Source: Candidatus Omnitrophota bacterium
Lineage (GTDB): Bacteria; Omnitrophota; Gorgyraeia; Duberdicusellales; 4484-171
Reading direction: 5' to 3'
Length of the DNA stretch: 11,157 bases
Assembly: GCA_030601015.1 (NCBI GenBank)
Contig: JAUVUO010000024.1
Coordinates: 1 to 11,157 of the forward strand
Position 1 is the first letter of the stretch. Each line of letters starts with the position of its first letter. This document shows positions 1 through 6,203 of this stretch, piece by piece. The notes under the pieces are model-generated. The model was given only the letters and a program-made list of their open reading frames with translations. It did no database searches and was not told the DNA's origin. The position numbers and the translations under genes were made by a program.

Positions 1-63
1 GGAATTGAACCCTCAACCTTCACGTTGGCAACGTGACGCTCTAGCCGATTGAGCTACACCCGC
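1..63 (-). tRNA. tRNA-Gly (GCC), 3' end cut by window edge
   Basis: Read on the minus strand, the sequence starts GCGGGTGTAGCTC at position 63 and shows a D arm, then an anticodon stem TCACG/CGTGA closing the loop TTGCCAA. The anticodon is therefore GCC, which reads glycine codons GGC and GGU. The T arm with GGTTCAATTCC reaches the window edge. The 3' half of the acceptor stem is outside, so its pairing and any encoded CCA cannot be checked. It is the last visible member of a three-tRNA leftward group with Leu and Lys. Confidence 0.93.
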
Positions 64-168
64 AAAGACTTTATTATTTTTACTCATTTTTACTTTACTA
101 GAACAACTCATAAAATAAGATACAATTTTTATCCGTTTTGTTTTGTAAATTTATACAAAATATATTTA

Positions 169-250
169 TGCGGACGGGGAGACTTGAACTCCCATCCCTT
201 ACGAGACATGATCCTAAGTCATGCGCGTCTGCCAATTCCGCCACGTCCGC
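169..250 (-). tRNA. tRNA-Leu (TAG)
   Basis: On the minus strand GCGGACG at the 5' end pairs with CGTCCGC at the 3' end in a perfect 7-bp acceptor stem. The anticodon stem CATGA/TCATG closes the loop CTTAGGA, so the anticodon is TAG (leucine CUA and related codons). The D arm is GGCGGAATTGGCAGACGC, the T arm contains GTTCAAGTC, and the enlarged variable arm is the class II form expected of Leu tRNAs. The discriminator base is A. The following bases are not CCA, so the CCA end must be added enzymatically. Confidence 0.96.
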
Positions 251-379
251 TGTTCCATAAATGGCTTTTTAGGAATATCTGCTCATCCCCGCCTATACAT
301 CTATTTTGTATTTTGCGGATATTTCGCCTTAATTAAAATTATCAAAGACTCTATTATGATGATATATATATAAATACAA

Positions 380-452
380 TGAGCCGCCCGAGGGTCGAAC
401 TCGGCACACCCGCCTTAAAAGGGCGGTGCTCTGCCAACTGAGCTAGCGGCCC
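380..452 (-). tRNA. tRNA-Lys (TTT)
   Basis: On the minus strand this 73-nt gene opens GGGCCGCTAGCTCAGTTGG. Its acceptor stem GGGCCGC/GCGGCTC has one G-U pair. The anticodon stem CCGCC/GGCGG closes the loop CTTTTAA, giving anticodon TTT (lysine). The T loop is GTTCGAC, the discriminator is A, and no CCA is encoded. It lies about 60 bp downstream of frr on the same strand and could be co-transcribed with that operon. Its U34 is a typical substrate of MnmG, which is encoded later in the window. Confidence 0.97.
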
Positions 453-512
453 ATAATCTTATTATTTAAACTAAAATTATCTATTTTTTAAAACCTTTTT
501 AAATTACAATTT

Positions 513-1073
513 TCAAAAATCTTTAAGCTCTTTTGTTTTATCTTCTAAAATTTTATCAATTTCCTTTATATATTTATCAGTCAACTTTTGAAGCGAATCT
601 TCTGTTTTAAAACGATCATCCTCGGAAATTTTTTTCTCTTTTTCCAAATCCTTTATTTTTTCTTTGCCGTCCCTCCTGACTGTCCTTACAGAAACTTTAC
701 CTTCCTCGGAAACCTTTTTAACTATCTTTATCAACTCTTGTCTCCGTTCTTCTGATAAAGGAGGGACTAATAACCTAATTATTTTACCGTCACTAACAGG
801 CGTTATACCTAAATCTGATTGTAAAATTGACTTTTCAATCTCTTTCAAAGCTGTTGGATCGTACGGGCTTATAACAATCATTTTTGCCTCTGGAACGCCT
901 ATAGTAGCTAATTCCTTAAGTAAAGTTGGAGCACCATAATAATTAACCCTCACTCCTTCAACCATTCTAGGATTTGCCCTGCCTGAACGAAGTTCAGCCA
1001 TCTCTCTCTTTGTTGATTCGATTGCCTTTTGCATATTTTCTTCAATTTGTTTAGTAAGTTCTTTAACAATCAT
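513..1073 (-). CDS. frr: ribosome recycling factor (RRF)
   Basis: A 186-residue protein, the usual RRF length. RRF works with EF-G in the cytoplasm to split the post-termination ribosome, releasing mRNA and tRNA. Family hallmarks are visible: an N-terminal helix with LRSGRANPRMVEG (about 28-40), then the beta-domain segment with YYGAPTLLKELATIGVPE, PYDPTALKEIEKSI and SDLGITPVSDGKIIRL, and the charged C-terminal helices carrying VRRDGKEKIKDLEKEKKISED. The ATG is preceded by AAGGGG at a normal spacing. It is the last gene of the rpsB-tsf-pyrH-frr operon, 9 bp after the pyrH stop. No clear intrinsic terminator follows before tRNA-Lys. Confidence 0.97.
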   Translation of the reverse strand: MIVKELTKQIEENMQKAIESTKREMAELRSGRANPRMVEGVRVNYYGAPTLLKELATIGVPEAKMIVISPYDPTALKEIEKSILQSDLGITPVSDGKIIRLLVPPLSEERRQELIKIVKKVSEEGKVSVRTVRRDGKEKIKDLEKEKKISEDDRFKTEDSLQKLTDKYIKEIDKILEDKTKELKDF

Positions 1074-1082
1074 TTTTTCCCC

Positions 1083-1796
1083 TTAGTTTATAAGAGTTCC
1101 AATATTTTGGCCACAAACCACTTTCTGCAAATTACCTTGTTTCATAAAATTAAAAACTGTTATCGGTAATTTATTTTCCATACATAAAGTGATCGCTGTT
1201 GTATCCATTATTCTTAATTGTTTTTTTATCACTTCCATATAGGTCAAAGACTTAAACATTTTCGCGTCATCATTTTTAACAGGATCAGAAGAATAAACAC
1301 CATCGACTTTTGTCCCTTTAAACAAAGCATCTACATCTATTTCTACTCCCCTAAGAGAAGCCGCTGTATCTGTTGTAAAAAAAGGATTACCTGTACCCGC
1401 GACAAAAATCACTACTCTTTTCTTTTCTAAATGCCTAATAGCTCTACGCCGAATATAAGGTTCTGCTATTTGATGCATTTCTATAGCAGTCATAACCCGA
1501 CTCTGAACACCGGCATGTTCCAACGCGTTTTGTAAAGACAACCCATTCAAAACAGTAGCCAACATCCCCATATAATCAGCTACTGTCCTCTGCATCTTAA
1601 ATTCTTTAGATTGAGGAGCGCCTCTAAAAATATTCCCGCCGCCGACAACTAAAGCAATTTCAACATCCAAATCAACTACAGATTTAATCTGTTTGGCCAA
1701 ATGAGCACAGATAGCTGTATCAATACCATGAGAATATTGACCTAAAAAAGCTTCTCCACTCAATTTAAGGAGAATTCTTTTATATTTAGCCTTCAT
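1083..1796 (-). CDS. pyrH: UMP kinase (uridylate kinase)
   Basis: A 237-residue protein of the amino-acid-kinase fold, normal length for bacterial PyrH. It phosphorylates UMP to UDP with ATP, the first committed step from de novo UMP to UTP and CTP. Visible motifs are the N-terminal KLSGEAFLG (11-19), VVGGGNIFRG (50-59) for phosphate binding, GTGNPFFTTDTAA (134-146) for UMP binding, and VDALFKGTKVDGVYSSDP, the typical nucleotide-binding stretch. The ATG overlaps the end of tsf by 11 bp, and a GGAGAGGAGG purine run sits directly before it inside tsf. This suggests translational coupling. It lies in its usual place between tsf and frr. Confidence 0.97.
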   Translation of the reverse strand: MKAKYKRILLKLSGEAFLGQYSHGIDTAICAHLAKQIKSVVDLDVEIALVVGGGNIFRGAPQSKEFKMQRTVADYMGMLATVLNGLSLQNALEHAGVQSRVMTAIEMHQIAEPYIRRRAIRHLEKKRVVIFVAGTGNPFFTTDTAASLRGVEIDVDALFKGTKVDGVYSSDPVKNDDAKMFKSLTYMEVIKKQLRIMDTTAITLCMENKLPITVFNFMKQGNLQKVVCGQNIGTLIN

Positions 1797-2316
1797 CCTC
1801 CTCTCCCAAAGAAAATCTCACAAATTTTTTAATAACGATATTTTCACCACTTTTAGAAACCACTTCTCTTAAATAATCAGCAACAGTCTTTTTGCTTTCT
1901 TTTATATATGCCTGTTCTAAAAGACAATATTGTTTGACATATGCCTCCGGTTTTTTTAATTCACTATAAACTTCAGCGGGAATATCATCTTTTTTTATAT
2001 ATTCAGGATTAGATGCTGCTATCTGCATAGCTATATCCTTAACAAATTTTTTAAAAATATCTGTTCGGGCAACAAAATCAGTCTCACAATTGACCTCAAC
2101 CAAAACTCCTAAATTACCGCCAAAATGTATATATGACTCTATAAGCCCTTGACTAGTTAATCTTCCACTCTTTTTTTCGAGCATTTGAATACCTTTATTC
2201 TTCAATATTTTTAATGCTCCTTCAAATTTACCATTTGACTCAACTAAGGCTTTCTTACAATCATTAACTCCTAACGATGTTTGTTCTCTTAATTTTTTAA
2301 TGTCAGCCAAGCCCAT
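1786..2316 (-). CDS. tsf: elongation factor Ts, short form
   Basis: EF-Ts is the guanine nucleotide exchange factor that regenerates EF-Tu-GTP. The protein has an N-terminal UBA-like domain (about 1-45: MGLADIKKLREQTSLGVNDC, then KKALVESNGKFEGALKIL), followed by the EF-Tu-contacting TDFVAR motif (79-84) in VEVNCETDFVARTDIFKKF. At 176 residues it is much shorter than the roughly 280 residues of E. coli EF-Ts and resembles the compact Thermus type, with one dimerisation-type core subdomain instead of two. The reading frame is intact, so this is a real short form rather than a truncation. A strong AAGGAGG Shine-Dalgarno precedes the ATG. The gene follows rpsB after 63 bp and overlaps pyrH. Confidence 0.95.
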   Translation of the reverse strand: MGLADIKKLREQTSLGVNDCKKALVESNGKFEGALKILKNKGIQMLEKKSGRLTSQGLIESYIHFGGNLGVLVEVNCETDFVARTDIFKKFVKDIAMQIAASNPEYIKKDDIPAEVYSELKKPEAYVKQYCLLEQAYIKESKKTVADYLREVVSKSGENIVIKKFVRFSLGEEDEG

Positions 2317-2379
2317 TTTAGTCCCTCCTTATTCTTCATAGCTTCGAAAAGCCAAATATTTTTTAACTTAATTTTCTCT

Positions 2380-3231
2380 TTAACCAGCGTTATTCATATC
2401 TTCACTTTTAACATTCTTCTTATCTAAATCAGCCTCAACTGATTTCTCAGAATTCTGTGCTGCCATATTATTTGATTCATCTTCTACCTTAGGAGTTTCT
2501 CCTTCAACAAGAGAATCTTCTTTTATATTTTCCTCTATTTTAGCAGCACTATTTAATCCGTCATTTATGGCCTCAACTAAAGAGGTCACAATATATCTGA
2601 CAGACTTGATAGAATCATCATTGCCGGGAACTGGATAATCCACATCCTCAGGATTAGCATCAGTATCAATTAATGCTACAATCGGTATACCTAATTTGCT
2701 TACTTCCTTAACACAAGCCGTCTCTTTTTTAGGGTCAATTACGATTACACAATCAGGAAGATCAACCAAAGAAACAACCCCGCTATATATCTTTTCCATC
2801 CTTTCGATTTCACGATTTAATCTAAGGACTTCCTTTTTCTTCAATTTTTCAAATTCGCCGTTTTCTCTATCTTTCAAATATTCTAAATATTTATTAATTC
2901 GAGCCCTAACTGTAGTATAATTTGTTAGCAATCCTCCAACCCATCTTTCGGAAACATAAGGCATATTACATGTTATAGCTAATGCCCTTACTACGCTTCT
3001 TATTTGCTTCTTTGTTCCAACAAAAAGAATTCTTTTTCCTGATTGTGCCGTTTGTTTCAAAAATTCTTTAGCCTCCGCTAATTTCACAGCTGTTTTCTCT
3101 AAATCAATAATATAAACTTTTTTCTTTTTACCAAAAATGAACTTTTTCATTTTTGGATTCCAATGTTTGCTTAAATGTCCAAAATGAACACCACTTTCTA
3201 ATAATTCTTTAATTACCTCAGGTAAAGCCAT
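2380..3231 (-). CDS. rpsB: 30S ribosomal protein S2
   Basis: S2 is a late-assembling protein on the solvent side of the 30S subunit. The N-terminal half shows the family pattern: MALPEVIKELLESGVHFGH, HWNPKMKKFIFGKKKKVYIIDLEKT, GKRILFVGTKKQ, YVSERWVGGLLTNYTTV. The later core has LPDCVIVIDPKKETACVKEVSKLGIPIVALIDTDANPEDVDYP, split here only by description. At 283 residues it exceeds E. coli S2 (about 240). The extra length is an acidic, low-complexity C-terminal tail from about residue 228, rich in Glu, Asp, Asn and Ser. The ATG has a strong AAGGAGG site upstream (3242-3248). It is the first gene of the operon. Confidence 0.97.
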   Translation of the reverse strand: MALPEVIKELLESGVHFGHLSKHWNPKMKKFIFGKKKKVYIIDLEKTAVKLAEAKEFLKQTAQSGKRILFVGTKKQIRSVVRALAITCNMPYVSERWVGGLLTNYTTVRARINKYLEYLKDRENGEFEKLKKKEVLRLNREIERMEKIYSGVVSLVDLPDCVIVIDPKKETACVKEVSKLGIPIVALIDTDANPEDVDYPVPGNDDSIKSVRYIVTSLVEAINDGLNSAAKIEENIKEDSLVEGETPKVEDESNNMAAQNSEKSVEADLDKKNVKSEDMNNAG

Positions 3232-3268
3232 AAATTTTTTGCCTCCTTTTAATTTTAATTATAAATTC

Positions 3269-3291
3269 CTAAAGACAGACAACATCTTTAG
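3269..3291 (-). promoter_or_regulatory. hairpin in the rpsB 5' leader
   Basis: On the minus strand CTAAAGA and TCTTTAG form a perfect 7-bp inverted repeat around a 9-nt loop. It lies between the rpsB promoter and its Shine-Dalgarno. A feedback role in translation by S2 is known for rpsB leaders in gammaproteobacteria, but this leader has no recognised similarity to them, so any regulatory role is inferred from position only. Confidence 0.35.
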
Positions 3292-3329
3292 TATATCAGC
3301 TGCTAACAAACTTCTCTATTCGAAACCAA

Positions 3330-3357
3330 AGTATATCATATTTCTTAATATTTTCAA
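3330..3357 (-). promoter_or_regulatory. sigma70-type promoter of the rpsB operon
   Basis: On the minus strand TTGAAA (3352-3357) is separated by 16 bp from TATACT (3330-3335), each matching consensus at five of six positions. The -10 is extended (TGATATACT). It starts just beyond the msbA stop codon and would give an rpsB leader of about 90 nt. A second TGATATACT lies 40 bp downstream (-10 at 3290-3295) but has no recognisable -35. Because no terminator separates msbA from rpsB, read-through from msbA is also possible. Confidence 0.6.
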
Positions 3358-3362
3358 CAACA

Positions 3363-4946
3363 TTATATATTAAACTGCAAATCATACAATCTTTTATATA
3401 ACCCGCCCTTTTTTAAAAGTTTGTCATGTGTTCCAATCTCTACAATTTTACCTTTTTCAAGGACAAGTATTCTATCCGCTTTTAATATAGTAGAAAGTCT
3501 ATGAGCTATAACAAAAGAAGTCCGTTCTTCCATTAAAACATAAAGAGCATCTTTTATTAATCTTTCAGATTCAGAATCAAGATGACTTGTCGCTTCATCC
3601 AATATCAATATAGGCCCCTCTTTCAATATTGCTCTAGCGATGGCTATTCGCTGTTTTTGGCCCCCGGACAACCTAACACCTCTATCGCCTACTACAGTAT
3701 CAAATTGTTCAGGCAAACTCATAATGAAATCATAAATATGAGCTTTTTTAGCCGCAACAACTATTTCATCATCGGTTGCCCCCTCTTTTCCATATGAGAT
3801 ATTCTCACTCACACTAGTATGAAAAAGGACAGTATCTTGAGATACAATTGATATAAGCGAACGTAACGACTTTATATTAATATCTTTTGAATCTTTGCCA
3901 TCAATTAAAATTTGCCCTTTTTGAACGTCATACAACCTGGGAATAAGTCCAACTAAAGTTGTTTTCCCGGCACCTGAAGGCCCGACAATAGCAACAACCT
4001 CACCTTTACTTACTTCAAAATTTATATTTTCCAGTACACAACCATCACTTTTCTTATATTCAAAACTTACATTTACAAAACTAATATTTTTATTAAAACC
4101 CTTAATCATTTCGGAGTTAGGCCTCTCTTTTACCTTAGTTTCTTCTTCTAAGATATCATAAATCCTCGAAGATGCGGCAAAAGCTTGCTGATTAAGGGCA
4201 TACGCATTTGATACCTTTTTTATTGGTTTAAGCATAGATAATAAAAAAGCCAAGAATACCCCTAAAACTCCAAAAGAAATCTTTCCGGCAATAACTTCCT
4301 TACCCATTAACCATAAAATGACCATAGCCCCTGAAACCCCTATAACCTCGGTTAAAGGAGATAAAAATATCATTCTTTTTATGGTTTTTAGATTAAATTT
4401 ATAATATTGTTCATTAATCTTCTTAAACCTCTCTATCTCATATTCCTCACGGCAAAAAGTTTTTACAACATATGCTCCTTGGATGGTTTCGGCCATTATA
4501 GAATTTAAATCCGCCATTTTTTTCTGAACCTCGGTAGCAAACATTTTAATTTTTTTGCCGACTATTAAAACAGGCAGCATTATTGCCGGAAAAATAATAA
4601 AGGCTACCAGAGGGACTTTCCACGACAACTGAAATCCTATATAAAAAGCCACAAATGAATAAAGAATAATTTTCATGGATTCCAAAATTACATCCTTAAG
4701 AGTATAAGAAAGCGCGTTAGCAATCATCCCCACATCATTGCCTATTCTCGACATCAACTCACCGGTTCTTTTTCTGCCGTAAAAATCCATACATAAATCC
4801 TGCATTTTCACATACAACTTATTCCTTACCTCTTTTACCACTCCTTGGCCAACAACATTCATAATAAAATCCTGTATAAACATAAAAATACCCTTAAGTA
4901 AAAATAATAGCGGCAATCCGATAACTATGATTTTAAGAAACATCAT
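3363..4946 (-). CDS. msbA: MsbA-type ABC exporter, main part (frameshifted gene)
   Basis: Most of a half-size ABC exporter with the transmembrane domain fused to the ATPase, probably the lipid A-core flippase of the inner membrane given lpxB nearby. Residues 1 to about 270 are the membrane domain, including hydrophobic segments near 4-25, 88-110, 113-130 and 200-245 and the coupling region MDFYGRKRTGELMSRIGNDV. The nucleotide-binding domain has Walker A GPSGAGKT (322-329), Q-loop Q370, signature LSGGQ (426-430), Walker B ILILDE ending at E451 and the switch His H482. All ATPase residues are intact. The reading frame stays open upstream of this ATG, encoding FLSSFIDKLNKIEP, which continues the piece at 4961-5179 after a one-base shift. 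Joined, the protein would be about 605 residues, close to MsbA. Other lipid or drug exporters of the family remain possible. Confidence 0.85.
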   Translation of the reverse strand: MMFLKIIVIGLPLLFLLKGIFMFIQDFIMNVVGQGVVKEVRNKLYVKMQDLCMDFYGRKRTGELMSRIGNDVGMIANALSYTLKDVILESMKIILYSFVAFYIGFQLSWKVPLVAFIIFPAIMLPVLIVGKKIKMFATEVQKKMADLNSIMAETIQGAYVVKTFCREEYEIERFKKINEQYYKFNLKTIKRMIFLSPLTEVIGVSGAMVILWLMGKEVIAGKISFGVLGVFLAFLLSMLKPIKKVSNAYALNQQAFAASSRIYDILEEETKVKERPNSEMIKGFNKNISFVNVSFEYKKSDGCVLENINFEVSKGEVVAIVGPSGAGKTTLVGLIPRLYDVQKGQILIDGKDSKDINIKSLRSLISIVSQDTVLFHTSVSENISYGKEGATDDEIVVAAKKAHIYDFIMSLPEQFDTVVGDRGVRLSGGQKQRIAIARAILKEGPILILDEATSHLDSESERLIKDALYVLMEERTSFVIAHRLSTILKADRILVLEKGKIVEIGTHDKLLKKGGLYKRLYDLQFNI

Positions 4947-4960
4947 CGGTTCTATTTTAT

Positions 4961-5179
4961 TTAATTTATCGATAAAAGAAGATAAAAAGCAGGTATTTCT
5001 CCAGGAATAACTATCTTTTTATTATTGAAAAGCCTGTCACACAAAGGAGCAATCATTCCTAAACTTATACCATCAAAAAGCGTAGAGATACTCATAACAA
5101 CCGCTGCCAGAGCAAGAAGGCATCTATACCCTTTAGTAAATTTTAGTAATTTTAAATATTCTTTAATATATTTTTTCAT
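4961..5179 (-). CDS. msbA: MsbA-type ABC exporter, N-terminal piece (frameshifted)
   Basis: This 72-residue piece encodes the cytoplasmic N-terminus and first transmembrane helix (MKKYIKEYLKLLKFTKGYRC followed by a hydrophobic stretch to about residue 45). It reads correctly to IPA and then leaves frame at a run of five T (minus strand GCTTTTTATC). Adding one T gives PAFLSSFIDKLNKIEP and runs straight into the 3363-4946 protein. The last residues before the stop, YLLLSIN, are therefore out-of-frame sequence. The start at 5179 fits the promoter at 5196-5224, with a leader of only about 10 nt and no Shine-Dalgarno. Sequencing or assembly error, a true mutation, or slippage on the T run could each explain the split. 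Confidence 0.75.
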   Translation of the reverse strand: MKKYIKEYLKLLKFTKGYRCLLALAAVVMSISTLFDGISLGMIAPLCDRLFNNKKIVIPGEIPAFYLLLSIN

Positions 5180-5195
5180 GGCAAAAATTAAGTGA

Positions 5196-5224
5196 ATTCT
5201 ATCACATCAATTGACTTTTAACAA
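5196..5224 (-). promoter_or_regulatory. leftward promoter of msbA
   Basis: On the minus strand TTGTTA (5219-5224) is followed after 17 bp by TAGAAT (5196-5201), with an extended -10 (TGATAGAAT). Transcription would begin near 5190, just ahead of the ATG at 5179. Its -35 lies inside the spacer of the opposing promoter, so the two polymerases would compete for the same DNA. Confidence 0.55.
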
Positions 5225-5239
5225 GGTATTTGATAGAAT
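5211..5239 (+). promoter_or_regulatory. rightward promoter of the oxidoreductase-lpxB pair
   Basis: TTGACT (5211-5216), a 17-bp spacer and TAGAAT (5234-5239), with the extended element TGATAGAAT. Both hexamers match the sigma70 consensus at five of six positions. Expected start of transcription is about 5246, leaving a leader of about 34 nt before the ATG at 5280. The TTG of the -35 box is also the first codon of a longer open frame, which argues against that frame's upstream start. Confidence 0.65.
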
Positions 5240-5279
5240 CAATAAACGCGAAAAAATATACAAAAAAAAGGATAAAATC

Positions 5280-6185
5280 ATGCTAAACGTAGGTGTTGTA
5301 GGTATTGGGAAATTAGGAAGTATACATTTACGTATATATAAGGAAATCAAAGACATAAGAAAGATATATATAGCTGATACCAACCAAAACCATTTAAAAC
5401 CGCACCAAAACCTGTCGAATTATGAAGACTATAAACAATTAAAAGGAAAAATTGATCTTGTAAGTATTGCCACCCCTACTTTTACACACTATGAAATAGC
5501 CAGCTTTTTCTTAAAAAATAAAATCCCGGTATTAGTTGAAAAACCTTTAACTAAAACTTTAAAAGAAGCTGAAACACTAATAAAATTATCTCAAAAAAAC
5601 AAAACAATGCTCTTTGTCGGGCACGTTGAAAGATATAATAGCGCGTATTTAGCTGTTAAGAAATATATCAAAAACCCCCTTTTTATCGAATGTCACAGAT
5701 TAAATCCTTACCCCAACAGATCCCTTGATATTAGTGTAGTCCTTGATTTAATGATTCACGACCTGGATATAATACTTGGGCTGCTAAATGATAAAGTAAA
5801 AAAAGTTCAGGCTAAAGGTGTAAAAGTTCTTTCATCCTCTGAAGATATCGCTAACGCAAGGATAACTTTTAATAATGGCTGTGTAGCAAATATCACAGCA
5901 TCCCGTATCTCCGGCAAAAGAGAAAGAAAAATAAGAATATTCATGCAAAATTGTTATATCTCTTTAGACTACGCGACTCAAAGCGTAGAAATATACAAAA
6001 AAACTAAAAATAAAATAACAAAAAAAATTCTCCCAATAAATAAAGAAGAGCCTCTCAAAAAAGAAATCATTGAATTTATAAATTTAGTTAAGAAAAAAAG
6101 TTTTGATATATCTTTTGCAGAAAAAGCAAAAAACGCTTTAAATATTGCGTGTAAAATAGAAAAAATAATACAACGCCCACGATAA
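5280..6185 (+). CDS. Gfo/Idh/MocA-family NAD(P)-dependent oxidoreductase
   Basis: A 301-residue sugar-type dehydrogenase. The N-terminal Rossmann fold has VGVVGIGKLGSIH with the GxGxxG dinucleotide motif (8-13), then SIATPTFTH and the family's EKPLT motif (87-91). The C-terminal half has GHVERYN (114-120) and DLMIHDLDI (about 156-163), which supplies the catalytic-type histidine. The ATG at 5280 is chosen because AAAGGA (5267-5272) lies 7 bp before it and because 23 more upstream codons would start inside the promoter's -35 box. It lies 18 bp before lpxB. Known relatives in lipid A loci include GnnA, which oxidises UDP-GlcNAc at C3 ahead of a GnnB transaminase. No gnnB is visible here, so the substrate is uncertain. 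Confidence 0.85.
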   Translation: MLNVGVVGIGKLGSIHLRIYKEIKDIRKIYIADTNQNHLKPHQNLSNYEDYKQLKGKIDLVSIATPTFTHYEIASFFLKNKIPVLVEKPLTKTLKEAETLIKLSQKNKTMLFVGHVERYNSAYLAVKKYIKNPLFIECHRLNPYPNRSLDISVVLDLMIHDLDIILGLLNDKVKKVQAKGVKVLSSSEDIANARITFNNGCVANITASRISGKRERKIRIFMQNCYISLDYATQSVEIYKKTKNKITKKILPINKEEPLKKEIIEFINLVKKKSFDISFAEKAKNALNIACKIEKIIQRPR

Positions 6186-6203
6186 ACTCATCTCAAATTA
6201 AAA

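Noticed and set aside
272..325. Imperfect 11-bp inverted repeat between tRNA-Lys and tRNA-Leu as an RNA gene
   Set aside because: The stem needs two wobble pairs across a 32-nt loop, with no promoter or known RNA motif.
49..336. 95-codon open frame on the plus strand
   Set aside because: It runs antisense through all of tRNA-Leu and the 5' end of tRNA-Gly and resembles no protein family.
664..939. Plus-strand open frame inside frr, and similar ones at 1218-1430, 2696-2920 and 3582-3797
   Set aside because: They are antisense shadows of frr, pyrH, rpsB and msbA, with no motifs or ribosome sites of their own.
4961..5000. Programmed -1 frameshift site in msbA as the preferred explanation
   Set aside because: The heptamer does not fit the X-XXY-YYZ pattern and no downstream stimulator was recognised. 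Kept only as one of several options.
5211..5279. Upstream TTG start giving the oxidoreductase 23 extra residues
   Set aside because: The TTG is the promoter -35 box, the extra residues are Lys-rich and lie ahead of the Rossmann strand, and the ATG at 5280 has a good Shine-Dalgarno.
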